A stretch of 64,000 bases of DNA from Juglans regia (GCF_001411555.2 NC_049907.1:35423866-35487865); one strand, 5' to 3'. Counted from the stretch's first letter, positions 12,959-24,906 are shown. Notes: generated from the letters alone by a model not told the origin. Program-made: numbers and translations.

Positions 12959-13400
12959 TTTTAATTAGTCTTAGAATATTTTTCTTTACAAATTTGCGAC
13001 AAATTTAAACGGTGTTTTGTAATTTGTATTATACTTAAACCATTTTAAACATTTTTTTGTCTCACGTCTAAACGGTACTCTCAATTTTTTAAATGCTGTT
13101 AAAATATTTTTCTTTAAATTTTGTTAGAAATTTAAAAGGTATTTTGTAATTTTCGTCATGTTTTAAGCCTGTTTTTCATTTATGTTTTTTCACATTTATT
13201 TTTGAAAATGTGATGTACTCCTAAATTGAAGTTTTCAACTGCATGCATGTTTTAATTTACAAATTTGCTACAAATTTAAAAGGTGTTTTGTGATTTGTAT
13301 ATTGTTTTAAATCTTTTTTTTGTTTTACTTTTTTCACATTTAATTTTGAAAAATCTGCTGCTTGAGGTTTTAAACGGCAAGCATGTTTTAGGAAAGGAAA
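12959..13400. repeat. Iterated AT-rich repeat
   Basis: Recurring blocks 'TTTACAAATTTGC.ACAAATTTAAA.GGTGTTTTGT' near 12985, 13108 and 13257, and 'TCTAAACGGTACTCTC' near 13066. These are degenerate copies of the repeat also seen at 11.15-11.24 kb. No gene. Confidence 0.45.
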
Positions 13401-13597
13401 AAATTACTTTATCCACCAATTTTTACCGCTCTGCTTGGCCATTCGGATTTTTTTTTTTAATTTTTTATATTTAATAATTAAGAAAGTAATTTTAAATATA
13501 TTGATATATTTTTTAAAAATATTTAAATATATTAAAAAAATATACATAAAAAAAAGTAAAAAAACAACTGGCAGTCAAAGAGTAGCCCCACTCCTTA

Positions 13598-14199
13598 GAG
13601 CACTCTCATTGGATTAGCTAAAAGCTAAATTCAATTAGTATTTAGCTATTAAAGAATTGAATTTAGCTATTAAAGAGTAAAATATGCTCACATTGGAATA
13701 GTCAAATTCTAAATATTTAGAATTTAGTTACAGTGACTTTCAAAAGTTTTTCTAAATTTGAAGTTTACTGTACATACATCAAATACATATTTTATTAATT
13801 ATTTCTCTCTCTCATTCTTTCTATCACATATTTTATCACAATTAATATATGAATTTGACTTGATGATATATTAATTTAATAAGAACATTATTATTAATTA
13901 ACATATAATAAGTAGAATAGTAAAATATGATAAAATTAAATAAATTAATAATTAAAAAATTAAATATTTTTAAAATTATTAGTTATTCATTACCATATAA
14001 TAAATAAATGTATAATCTAATGTGGAGATTTAATGTGAATAACTAAAATAAAATTCATCTTATATTATTTTATTATTATATAATGAACAAATAATTACTC
14101 CAATGTGGAGATTTATGTGAATGAAATAGTCAAAAATTAAATTTATCTTATATTCATCAAAACTGTCCTTTAATTTTGACTAATCTAATAAGAGGACTC
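13598..14199. mobile_element. Tourist/PIF-Harbinger-type MITE (602 bp), in duplication copy 1
   Basis: Begins GAGCACTCTCATTGGATTAG and ends with the near-complement CTAATCTAATAAGAGGACTC. It is flanked by TTA on both sides (13595-13597 and 14200-14202), the target-site duplication of PIF/Harbinger elements. No transposase is encoded. Confidence 0.75.
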
Positions 14200-14532
14200 T
14201 TAGGAAAAACGTTTTAAACCGTTTCTTCATTTAAGTTATTTTGCACTTGTTTCGGAAAAACATGCCAACCGCTTATATTGTCTTCCTTATTTTTTTGCCC
14301 ATTTTTCGGTTTGACTTTGAATGCCATTTCGGTGGTGTAATACTATTGATCATCACATGATATGATATTAGATGATTAAAAAATATTTATTATATTTTAC
14401 TTATAAACTTATCATCTAACACCATATCATAAAATGATAAAAAAATAATAAAAAAATAAATGATAAATAGATTTTTTCTTTCAGATAACTGTGACTTGAC
14501 TTTTTTATATACAATAATAGCAATAGACGAAT

Positions 14533-14692
14533 AATGATACATGTACAAATCTTTTGATCATCAATCCTTTATACAATCATATTTTAAATTGATGACATTT
14601 CTATAAGATGAGGCTACTTTTATAAAAAAAAAAAATCTCTCATTTAAAATAAAATTGCAGAAATGATTGTATGTGTATCATTTTTCTATATA
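14533..14692. mobile_element. Small fold-back MITE, in duplication copy 1
   Basis: Starts AATGATACATGTACAA and ends TTGTATGTGTATCATT, imperfect inverted repeats about 160 bp apart. The end sequence resembles family A MITEs. The copy in the second duplication unit is 15855-16004. Confidence 0.5.
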
Positions 14693-14920
14693 CGGTCACT
14701 AGATTAGCATCATATTTTATAAAAGGCAATTCATGATAGAAATGCTTGACGATGGAGTTTTATGATCATATTGTTATTTTTTATATTTAATAATTAAGAA
14801 AGTAATTTTAAATATATTGATATATTTTTTTATTTTTTAAAAATATTTAAATATATTAAAAAAATATACATAAAAAAAATTAAAAAAAAACTGGCAGTCA
14901 AAGAGTAGCCCCACTCCTTA

Positions 14921-15522
14921 GAGCACTCTCATTGGATTAGCTAAAAGTTAAATTCAATGAGTATTTAGCTATTAAAGAATTGAATTTAGCTATTAAAGAT
15001 TAAAATATGCTCACATTGGAATAGTCAAATTCTAAATATTTGGAATTTAGTTACAGTGACTTTCAAAAGTTTTTCTAAATTTGAAGTTTACTATACATAC
15101 ATCAAATACATATTTTATTAATTATTTCTCTCTCTCATTCTTTCTATCACATATTTTATCACAATTAATATATGAATTTGACTTGATGATATATTAATTT
15201 AATAAGAACATTATTATTAATTAACATATAATTAATAGAATAAAAAAATATGATAAAATTAAATAAATTAATAATTAAAAAATTAAATATTTTTAAAATT
15301 ATTAATTATTCATTACCATATAATAAATAAATATATAATCTAATGTGGAGATTTAATGTGAATAACTAAAATAAAATTCATCTTATATTATTTTATTATT
15401 ATATAATGAACAAATAGTTATTCCAATGTGGAGATTTATATGAATGGAATAGTCAAAAATCAAATTTCTCTTATATTCATCAAAACTGTCCTTTAATTTT
15501 GACTAATCTAATAAGAGTGCTC
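14921..15522. mobile_element. Tourist/PIF-Harbinger-type MITE (602 bp), in duplication copy 2
   Basis: The same element as 13598-14199. Here the right end is better preserved (CTAATAAGAGTGCTC), so the terminal inverted repeats match over 20 bp with two differences. TTA flanks both ends (14918-14920, 15523-15525). Confidence 0.8.
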
Positions 15523-15854
15523 TTAGAAAAAACGTTTTAAACCGTTTCTTCATTTAAGTTATTTTGCACTTGTTTCGGAAAAACATGCCAACCGCTTATA
15601 TTGACTTCCTTATTTTTTTGCCCATTTTTCGGTTTGACTTTGAATGCCATTTCGGTGGTGTAATACTATTGATCATCACATGATATGGTATTAGATGATT
15701 AAAAATTATTTATTATATTTTACTTATAAACTTATCATCTAACGCCATATCATAAAATGATGAGAAAATAATAAAAAAATAAATAATAAATAGATTTTTT
15801 CTTTCAGATAACTGTGACTTGACTTTTATATATACAATAATAGCAATAGACGAA

Positions 15855-16004
15855 TAATGATACATGTACAAATCTTTTGATCATCAATCCTTTATACAAT
15901 CATATTTTAAATTGATGACATTTCTATAAGATGAGGCCACTTTTATAAAAAAAAATATCTCTCATTTAAAATAAATTTGCAGAAATGATTGTATGTGTAT
16001 CATT
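15855..16004. mobile_element. Small fold-back MITE, in duplication copy 2
   Basis: Second copy of the AATGATACATG…CATGTGTATCATT-like element described at 14533-14692, co-duplicated with its surroundings. Confidence 0.5.
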
Positions 16005-16291
16005 TTTCTATATACAGTCACTAGATTAGCATCATATTTTATAAAAGGCAATTCATGATAGAAATGCTTGACGATGGAGTTTTATGATCACATTGTTATT
16101 TTTTTCCTAAGAAAAACAGTAGTGAGCCCCATGGATGAGTCACGTACAGCTAATTTGCTGTCTATTTTATTAAACTATTTTGAACACAAATTTGACAATT
16201 TGTCCATAAAGTGGCTTAATTCCAAATATCTCCTTCTCTCTTGAAAAAACAAAGTAAATAAAAAACAAAAGAGGATACGTATATAATTAAT

Positions 16292-16457
16292 GAAATGATA
16301 TTTACAATCGTGAGTGCGTAAGTATCGTACAATCATTTTAAAAAAAAGTAAATAAATATAAGATCTATATAAAATTTTTTTTTTTAATAATAAATTCTAT
16401 TCTTTTTTAAAGTGACTATACGACGTTTGTATATTCTACGACTATATTTAACATTAC
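16292..16457. mobile_element. MITE, family A copy
   Basis: Left end GAAATGATATTTACAATCGT and right end CGACTATATTTAACATTAC are imperfect inverted repeats. The middle shares AAAGTAAATAAATAT and TATACGACGTTTGTA with the other family A copies. Confidence 0.6.
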
Positions 16458-16680
16458 TTTATTAATTATTGATATTGTTTTCGTTTTGGATCATAAGCTG
16501 CCGATCAAGAAATAGTAATTACAGATATCGTGTACGTACGTGCATGTTGTCAACTTGCTCTGGCGACACGATGTTTTTAGTAAGTATTGGCATCGTCCAG
16601 GTTGGCCTGATCTGGAAACCAACATGGCAATATGATTTAACTATTTTCCTATTCCATCATATTATATTGAGTTGTGCTAC

Positions 16681-16832
16681 ACATAACCTCCACACCCTGT
16701 ACATCCACTTAAAAACATGTGATTTTACTTTTTTATCCTCATATTTCATATTGAATTTTATTAATGAAATATGAGGATAAAAAAGTAAAATCACATGTTT
16801 TTAAGTGGGTGTGCAGGGCATGAGGCTTATGT
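16681..16832. mobile_element. Snap-back MITE with about 69-bp arms
   Basis: Arms 16681-16749 and 16764-16832 are separated by a 14-nt loop. The inner 42-43 bp of each arm are perfectly complementary (starting ACTTAAAAACATGTGA). The outer parts match with a few differences. It has no coding sequence and would fold into a long hairpin if transcribed. Confidence 0.8.
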
Positions 16833-17705
16833 TTAGAATTTTTCTATTATATTAATTTTATTAATAATTTTTAATCTTAATATTATTTAACACCAATATC
16901 GATCGCAGCTTTCATCATTTGCCAATGGAATAATTTTGTAATGGTCATTGATTATAATGTAATTAATGTAAGATCAATCCAATTAATACAGACTTTGCGT
17001 AAAAATCTAAAATTTAAAGTCGTACGTATATTTTTCTTATTTTCAGTACTTTATACTTTTTATACAATATAATATATATACACTTCACGTGTAATTAATG
17101 ATTATATATTTCTCAAAAAAAAAAAAAATTAATGATTATATAAGCCCTTCTTATAATGATCTTTAAGAAAAATATTCTAGTCACAAAAAGATTATACAAA
17201 AATAATCATACAAATTAACATGGTTTGATGTGGTTTGTCAGATTATAAAATTACTTTTATCATAAAGTAAATTTAACGGATCATATGAAACTACTTCAAT
17301 TTGTGTGATTATTTTTATGTAATTCATTTGTAAATGTAGCAGTACTCTTCAATTTTGTTATATCATATAAGCCCTTAATTATTTTAAAAAAAACAAATAA
17401 TTAGGTTTATACATGAATTTTATACAATAAAATTTACACTATAACTTGATTTAATATAATATATTAAATTTATTTTATAATAAAAACGTTTTACAATTTA
17501 ACGAGTCATGTTAAATAATGTCAATACTTAAAACTTTCATATATAAAATTTATACGTAGACAAATATTTTTATGTTAAATTTTTACAAAATTATGGCCTC
17601 TCCAGATTATTAAACAAAAGTATGTGTTTTAGAAAAAGAAAAAACCACATTCATAACGCTGTAAATATAATTCATAATCATCTCACGCCGGTGACAGCTT
17701 TGTTC

Positions 17706-17711
17706 CACGTG
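17706..17711. promoter_or_regulatory. G-box upstream of the ERD6-like gene
   Basis: Palindromic CACGTG 526 bp upstream of the start codon. G-boxes are the core of abscisic-acid and light-response elements. A single copy at this distance is suggestive only. Confidence 0.25.
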
Positions 17712-17824
17712 CAAATTAGGTAGCAATAATGCAAGTTTTTGGCTGTTTCGAATCAATGTAATAAGACGAAATCTATAAAATTATGTTTGAAATGAGATTT
17801 AAATATATGAATATCTAAATAATG

Positions 17825-17996
17825 AGAAATGATACTTGTAGTCGTGAATGTGCAAGTACCGTATAGTCATTTTAAAAAAAGTAAATAAATATGAGATTTA
17901 CATGAAAAGAAATTAATTTTTTAATAATAGACTATACTCTTTTTCAAAATAACTGTACGACATTTACGTATTTTACGACTGAATATAACATTAATT
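17825..17996. mobile_element. MITE, family A copy
   Basis: Ends GAAATGATACTTGTAGTCG and ACGACTGAATATAACATTA are imperfect inverted repeats. The core GTAAATAAATATGAG and TGTACGACATTTACGTA matches the other family A copies. It lies about 240 bp upstream of the ERD6-like start codon and could affect its promoter. Confidence 0.6.
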
Positions 17997-18121
17997 CTAA
18001 ATAATTAAATATATAGATCACATTGCTAAAACCTATACAATCATTGCATATATTCATCACCCTAAAATATCAAGCCAGCTAGTTGCACCAGAACTGCTGA
18101 TACAACCTACATGTTTACATC

Positions 18122-18130
18122 TATATATAT
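18122..18130 (+). promoter_or_regulatory. Likely TATA box of the ERD6-like gene
   Basis: TATATATAT followed by CC, about 107 bp before the ATG at 18237. It is the only TATA-like motif close to the start and in the expected spacing for a short leader. Confidence 0.4.
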
Positions 18131-18236
18131 CCTGGCACAAACCATAGCTTCTCTCGCAGCAATTCCCAGTTCTTTTTTCTGCTTTTGTTTTTCAGAAACT
18201 AGGACTGGTGAAGTACTGCTTTAGAGACAGACAGCT

Positions 18237-21200
18237 ATGACAATTGGGCAGTATAACCATGCTGATAATGGTCAAGTTAATGGCCTTGAAGATTTGGAGA
18301 AGCCATTCATCCGGCAAGAAAAAGATGTTGGATATGGAAATAATAAACCTGATAAGAGTGTCGAAAGCGGATCCATTGGGATGGTTTTGCTTAGCACATT
18401 TGTTGCTGTCAGCGGCTCTTTCGAATTTGGATCGTGTGTAAGTATATTGAATTTCTCTTAGATGTGAATATATGTATATATAGCTCATCTTGTTAGCAAA
18501 AAGAGTAGCTTAGGAAAGGGTTTATAAATTATGGTTCTAGGTTTAAGAAAGGTTATGGGTTTACTACATATACTTCTTTTTGATGTTTTTCTTTTGGTTA
18601 GGACCCAAAAACAATGAAAAAAAAAAGGATGGGTTTGTTTAGTACTTAAGTTATTATTTTGGCAGGTGGGCTATTCAGCACCCACTCAATCTGCTATCAG
18701 GGAAGATCTTAAACTCTCTCTAGCCGAGGTTGGACTTCATTTCATGATCTTCCTCTTCAAATTGCGGTAAAACATTGTATGGATTGCTGCTAATTCTATT
18801 TAATATGACAGTATTCCATGTTTGGCTCCATATTAACGATTGGTGCAATGCTTGGTGCTGTCACAAGTGGTAGGATTGCAGACTTCATTGGTCGAAAAGG
18901 GGTATGTTGAATTTAAAACTGTGATTTGGTAGTGCTCAACCTTGGTCATCTCTATTCTTACTAAACCATGTATTTTAACCTTTTGGAGTTTTAATGGAAG
19001 CAGGCAATGAGGATGTCAGCTGGTTTCTGCATTGCAGGATGGCTTGCTGTATATTTCTCTAGAGTATGCGCTTTTTGCACATTTCAATTCTTCGTGTAAG
19101 AGATTAAATCTTCTCATCTTGCTGAAACTTCTTGCTATTATGGTTTCTTTGGTATGACTTTAATGTAGGGAGCTTTTCCCCTTGACATGGGAAGGTTATT
19201 CACAGGATATGGAATTGGAGTTTTCTCCTATGTGGTAATTATTTGACAGCTATCTTTGTTCTGTTTTTTCTGATGTTTTTGGGTGGGAAGTCTGAGAGCA
19301 ATGCTGTTTAATCTAATGATATGTTTTTTTGGCACCTCTTAATGATAATATTTCAAAATTTTGACAAAAATTAGCAAAGTGGATGAACAGGTACCAATAT
19401 TTATTGCTGAAATAGCGCCAAAGAATCTTCGTGGAGGTCTCACAACATTGAATCAGGTGGGACAAGAAGATTATTTTCTTTATGAATCTTGTTCACTGAT
19501 GCAGATTAATGGGTTGATCTCTTAATTCTTTCTCCTTTGCTGTTCTTGTTCTGCAGCTCATGATTGTCATTGGGTCCTCAGTAGCATTCCTAATGGGAAC
19601 AGTCATAACATGGAGAACACTTGCTTTGACTGGTGAGTTACTAAATTTTAAATGTTTTACCACAAAGATGAACTGAGCTCAATTTCAAAAGAATGGACAT
19701 GTTCATTTTAAAGAAGTAAAAAAATCCACTCAAGGAGTGAGTGTTGGTTTTGATTTGAAGGACTTGTTCCATGCATTTTCCTGCTTGTGGGTCTGTGCTT
19801 TGTACCTGAGTCTCCCAGATGGCTGGTAAGCAATCAAATGAAACTTAAGCACTCGCACCTTTGTTTTCAAATAAGGTAGAAGTTGTACAAGAAAGGAAAC
19901 TAAACTAATTCTTTGCAGGCAAAGGTTGGCCATGAGAAAGAGTTTCAAGTTGCACTACAGAGACTTCGTGGCAAAGATGCTGACATTACTTGTGAAGCTT
20001 CTGAAATTCTAGTACTTCCCAGCTGAACTCCCATTTTAAAGCTTCTTACTGTGAGTTCAGAATATCTGAGTAATTGAGTATCCCCCTTGTTTCTTGGCAG
20101 GATAATATCGAAACTCTTCAGACTCTTCAAAAAGTTACATTGATGGACTTGTTCCAAAGCAAACATATTCGCTCTGTGACTGTAAGCATATTTCTTATAT
20201 TTGCAGAAACTTTGTCTCCATGTTAGACTCCTTATCCGAAGGGTCTTGTGTGCTGACTTATAGCCATTTGGTGACTATTTTTAGATTGGAACTGCATTGA
20301 TGATATTTCAACAATTTGGAGGAATAAATGGAATAAGTTTCTATGCAAGTGAAACCTTTGCATCAGCTGGTAATTCTGGGTCCTTTACACACTTAATTCT
20401 GTATGCTTTTTTTTGTTTCTGGTCTGGTCTCTTGAGACCTTTCTTTGAAATCCATTTCATTTCATTTTTTTTTAATCCTTTTAAACTCCATTTTCTGCTT
20501 CTATTATCTAAAATGCAGGACTTTCTTCAACCAAAATTGGAACCATAGCTTATGCTTGTGTTCAGGTATTCAATTTCTGCCACTGTCCTCAAAGCCATAT
20601 CCTCAAAACTTTCATCCAAACCCAAATGAACTAAAATTGATTCACAGGTTCCAATAACTGTAGTGGGAGCAATATTAATGGACAAATCTGGGAGAAGGCC
20701 ACTTATAATGGTATATTATGTTATGTAATTTATTTGAAACACTTGTAAAAGTTCCATTTTTGAAACAAAAGTTATGGAGGTTATTATATAAGAGGGTGAG
20801 TATGATATCCATGCTTAATGCTTGCATATTTAGATTTCTGCAACAGGGACATTTCTAGGCTGCTTTCTAGCAGGAACTTCTTTTGTTCTCAAGGTGATCA
20901 CTAAAGTATTCATGTGTTTGGAAAAGCTCTTTTATCCACTTGTTTCTGTCACATTATGATCTGAACTTTGATTTTGTGATCTTTATGAATCAGAGCCACA
21001 GCATATCGCCTGAGTGGGTAGCAATATTAGCTGTTGGTGGGGTGCTGGTAAAGTAACTGTTCCAACTATAAATTTATGCAGTGAAATGTTACAACCTTTC
21101 TCTGCCTATCCAAATTCAAGATGGATTTTTTATTTTTACCTATTTCTATTCAGATATACATAGCATCTTTCTCGATTGGACTGGGAGCAGTCCCTTGGGT

Positions 21201-21769
21201 GATTATGTCTGAGGTAACTTTCTACATTTTCAAAGTGCAACAAAGATTTCCTAAAATCTAGGTTGGAGAAGTCTCTCACATGCTTAAACAATGCATGGCA
21301 ATTTTGATTGACTGGGTTGGAGGAATTTCTGCCAATTCAGTTGGAAGAAAAAATCTCTCTTCACAGTGAACATGTGTAAAGGCCAAAGGGGGCTGAAACA
21401 CGTTCTATTGCAGATTTTCCCAATTCATGTGAAGGGGGCTGCTGGGAGCTTGGTGGTGTTGGTCAATTGGTTGGGTGCTTGGGCAGTTTCCTATACATTC
21501 AACTTTCTAATGAGCTGGAGTGCTTCAGGTACAAAAATAAAGTCCCCAACATTGGAACAAAACAAAAGGCATTCTTAGTTTGCACTGTTGTTCAACTGAT
21601 GACTTTTATCACTTCTTTATTTGATTTTTCTTCTTCTTCTTCTTCTTTTCCAGGCACTTTTTTCATCTACTCTGCATTTTCTGTGATGACTGTTCTATTT
21701 GTGGCGAAGTTAGTCCCAGAAACCAAAGGAAAAACACTAGAAGAAATTCAAGCAAGCATCAACTCATAG
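18237..21769 (+). CDS. ERD6-like sugar transporter (MFS), 18 exons
   Basis: Monosaccharide transporter of the ERD6/ESL branch of the major facilitator superfamily; family members act mostly at the vacuolar membrane as proton-coupled or facilitated carriers. Exons: 18237-18437, 18666-18728, 18812-18901, 19004-19063, 19169-19234, 19391-19456, 19557-19632, 19761-19825, 19919-20011, 20101-20181, 20285-20369, 20519-20565, 20648-20710, 20834-20893, 20994-21047, 21154-21213, 21414-21528, 21654-21769. All junctions are GT-AG and in phase, giving 486 residues, the usual length. Signatures: [11 protein letters not shown] (108-118), PESPRWL (223-229), [13 protein letters not shown] (from 296), DKSGRRPL (343-350), PETKGKT (470-476), twelve hydrophobic segments. 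The N-terminus holds an acidic leader with EKPFI. Closest by position to Arabidopsis ERD6-like 16 (At5g18840). Apparently intact. Confidence 0.95.
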
Positions 21770-22060
21770 AAAAGGAAGAAAGGCTAAACAAAGAATTGAA
21801 ATGGACAATAGATGGAGAAGATATTAAGACAGATTCCTGTGATTTTGAGACAAGTGTCATCTCTATATGGTGCTGAAAAATTCAAGTCTGAACAGTGCAA
21901 CAAGGAAAAATAGATGAAATGGAAATTACTTGTTGATTGGACAGGAGATCCTTGATTGTACTCATGTCAAAAGAGGATTGCTACTTTCATGTTTAGAAGA
22001 GAAAATTTCTTTCATATCTTCCTTCCCCACTTCCCTTACTAAATAATGTTATTTTTATCT
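21770..22060 (+). other. 3' untranslated region of the ERD6-like gene (approximate)
   Basis: Purine-rich transcribed-looking sequence after the stop. AATAATG near 22043 could serve as a poly(A) signal. The end is not determined. Confidence 0.3.
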
Positions 22061-23100
22061 TTTAGATTATTTGTTATACACATCAAGAAATAGCTATTAA
22101 TTTCAATCTTTATAGGCAAGAATAATCATCTCTACAAAATCATTAGGCATTAAGTGGAAATCGTTATCCTACTGTTTGCTTTATTATTGTTGTGACAAAT
22201 AAGTAAAAACTTAATAGTTTTTATGCCAAACATGTCACTAATGTAAAAACCTACTACATCCGTTAGCATTAAAAAAAAAAAAAAAGTTTATATTTTGAAT
22301 TTTTATAACCTAACGAGCCTTGCAATAAATTGTTTGTTTATATATAGATATACCGATTTATAACTTCATATTTAATGATTAAAGATTGGCATGGCAACTA
22401 CCCATTTCATTATTGAATTAAAAAAATGCTTATATCTTGTGCATCTTCCATGCATATTAATTTGAAGTGAAAAAGAGTTAATAACTATGTATGATGTTAA
22501 TGAACAAGCATATACAACAGTTGCTTTAAATTAATTAAGGATGATGTAGTAAGAACTTATATGGTTTGAAACTTAAAGAGAAGCACAAAATAATTAATTA
22601 AGGACGTACCATGGGTCCGGCCCCGCACCCTGACACACGGAAAGAGGCCCTACCCCCGGGATGCGGTAGGGAAGGGGCAACCCCGTCCAGTAGGGTGCGG
22701 GTAGATCCCTACTTACTTGCAATTATAATAAAATTACTGTAGCTGTAACGCTATATCAAATAATAATTTCATTGTAACTATGTGTTCATGGACCTAACAT
22801 TTTTCATATAAAAAAGTGAGTAGTATAGTTATAACACAACAATTGCTACATTTTCTATGCTTTATTTTTTAAATCTCATGATTGAATAGATATTCGGTAA
22901 ATTAAGTACCTAAATTTTTTCATTAAAAAAAAGAGAGAAATAATGTTCATTCTTTATTTTTTCATACTCGATCATACTATTTATTTGAAGCATTATAAAT
23001 AATTTTGCATATCACAAATTTAAATAAATAATTCCTTAAAATATAAACAAGTGTAATAGAAAATAATAAAATAAAATAGCTAAATATTTTGTCGGCTCTT
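22061..23100. other. AT-rich intergenic stretch
   Basis: No coding region or RNA gene seen. It contains a poly(A) run at 22271-22285 and one GC-rich repeat remnant at 22611-22712, listed separately. Confidence 0.5.
22611..22712. mobile_element. GC-rich hAT-MITE remnant
   Basis: Contains CCCCCGGGATGCGGTAGGG then CCCGTCCAGTAGGGTGCGGG, which parallels the left GC-rich arm of the hAT-type MITE at 43002-43586 (CCCCCGGGATGCGGGGGTGG … GGGCAGGGTGCG). The ends show an inverted match (GGCCCCGCACCCT / AGGGTGCGGG). It is an incomplete relative, in DNA otherwise very poor in G+C. Confidence 0.5.
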
Positions 23101-23274
23101 TGGAGTCTGGACAGACCGTATGGATGCTTTCGAAGTTCTCTTTATTGCGAACACACAGAAGTCAGACACTGACACAGTGACACGCACAGACACAGTCACA
23201 CAGATAATAACTCATCTTGCTCTCTCCCGAACTCGGGCTCGAAGAGTCGAAGCAAAAAGAGGGAGTGAAGAAGA

Positions 23275-23655
23275 ATGGCATCATCAACGGCTAAGGTTTC
23301 GTTCCGTATAATCATGGTCGTCCTCTTGCTCCTCCTCCTTTTTTACGTGGGTCGTCCTCTCTACTGGAAAATCTCCGCCACGATCCACGACATCCGCCAC
23401 AACAAACAGACCGTCAAACAAGGTACCCTTTTTCTTTTAGACTCCACATTTTGGTTTTTCGAAAAATCTTCCACGAGGTTTCTTGTTTAAAACGCCTCGT
23501 TTTGGTGGTGCTTCATCTCAGGTCTTTCCCAGATCGTCCTCGAGGCCCAGAAATCCGTCGGCTGGTACCACGACGGGTCCGACTCGGGTGTCCAAGAAGA
23601 ACGTGCAGGGAGCAAAGCGACGACTCGTCGTATTCTTCTGCGTAAGCTTTTGTGA
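23275..23655 (+). CDS. Small single-pass membrane protein, 93 residues (At5g18850-like)
   Basis: Two exons, 23275-23422 and 23522-23655, join at a phase-1 GT-AG intron to encode 93 residues. Residues about 10-25 are strongly hydrophobic (FRIIMVVLLLLLLFYVG), followed by RPLYWKISA, a helical basic stretch (DIRHNKQTVKQG), then LSQIVLEAQKSVGW and a hydrophilic tail. I recall similar short hypothetical proteins across flowering plants with the WKISAT-HDIRHNKQTVKQG core, but know no assigned function. The place between an ERD6-like gene and NSH3 fits Arabidopsis At5g18850. The 5' leader from about 23100 carries CA-rich repeats. A second donor-like GTAAGC at 23642 might extend or change the C-terminus by alternative splicing. 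Confidence 0.7.
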
Positions 23656-24888
23656 AAATTCCAATGGTTGACTTTAAGGCTTGTTATGCAGTGTTGTAAT
23701 GATAGATCTAATTGTTTGGTGGTACTAATGGGAGGGTCTTGATGCGTGTAATGCTTGAGATGGTGGTGTTTTAATGGAATTATGAAATCTCGTTGATTTA
23801 GGCGTAGTTTCTGAAGTTTCAAGTGTAATGCTTGATATGGAGGTATATTAATGGTTGACATGTAATGCTGAATCTGTATGGATTAATAGCTTGATGTAAA
23901 AATTTTATAGAACAGAAGGATTTGTTAATAGCATGATATGACTAAGAATATAATCTTAAAGTTTGATGAACTTTCGAAATGGCGTGGTTGATCTCGAATT
24001 TGGCCAAAATTTCCACACCTGAAAATGACTATATGTTATTTTAGTCGTTTTGCTTGCATTTCCCCCAAATTAAGTTTTGCTTTCATGACCACAAATAGGG
24101 GTATTCGGAAGTTAATTGAACTGTAACATAAAACTAGAATCTAACCCACAAAAATTTGGGGGGCCATGTCCTCGAAGCAGCATGGAATCCATCAACTGCC
24201 CTTGTTTGTGTTGTTTCCTTATCCCAAAATGAACAACCAAGTTGTTTTCATGCGATGGGTTTGAATATTATTTTGAAAGAAAAGTTTGAAACATGGAAGA
24301 TCGAGGGAATGCTAGTTTGGATTTGTTGCTCTCTGTTTTTGGTAGCAGTATCAGAAACCAACCCAGAAGTGAATGCTGCATGCAAGAAGGGTTTGGTCAT
24401 GTATAGGCAAGTGACCTGCTCTAAAATGCCATGCAACTGTGAAATTTGCCTAGAATGTAAATAGCAATGCATCTTTATGTTTAAATGCTGCAATGATTAC
24501 AAGACAATTATGCTACACATTTAGGAACTGTTAAGTATTAATCATGGAGCTGCTTGGCTCCACAAGACAATTAGGTGCTGCTTGGCTAGTTTATGGGTCT
24601 CCTACTTCTACATGTAGATAGTTTTTAGGTCATTCATGAAGACACTACCTTCTAAGCCTGAATCCATCTATACAATCAAATCAATCAAAGAAGCAACCTT
24701 TGTTTTAGTGGCATGAATCCATCTATACAGAGATTAAGCAAGGTTTCATTTTTGCCCAACAACCAGGATCTGATTAGTGATTGCAGTTGACTTTGAGTCA
24801 GAATGTGAGTGAGGAGGACTTTTGACCAACCTTGTGCATGCTTATTCTGTATTTGTTAGGCTCGATTCAAAATAGGCAACCTTGCTAG
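23656..24888. other. Intergenic, no feature recognised
   Basis: Moderately AT-rich, partly perhaps 3' untranslated or intronic sequence of the small upstream gene. Open stretches here (for example 24156-24464) show no recognisable domain and no convincing codon bias. Confidence 0.4.
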
Positions 24889-24906
24889 CATTCGAACTTA
24901 ACCAAA

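Larger units (their letters stand above)
13460..14776. repeat. Tandem duplication, copy 1 (about 1.32 kb)
   Basis: Nearly identical to the next copy at an offset of about 1,316-1,323 bp. Anchors are CTGGCAGTCAAAGAGTAGCC at 13568 and 14891, and GACGATGGAGTTTTATGATC at 14748 and 16070. It carries a family B MITE at its left end, a Tourist-type MITE (13598-14199) and a small fold-back MITE (14533-14692). Differences are scattered substitutions and 1-4-base indels. Confidence 0.9.
14777..16104. repeat. Tandem duplication, copy 2
   Basis: Second copy of the 1.32-kb unit, directly abutting copy 1 at a T-tract (TTGTTATTTTTT), which could have been the microhomology used. It ends at ATTGTTATTTTTT followed by unique CCTAAGAAAAAC near 16106. 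Confidence 0.9.

Noticed and set aside
23120..23311. Upstream open frame before the small membrane protein
   Set aside because: Overlaps the start of the better supported frame at 23275 and consists largely of CA-repeat-encoded residues.
24156..24464. 102-codon open frame with many cysteines near its end
   Set aside because: No recognisable family, no splice or promoter context, composition like flanking noncoding DNA.
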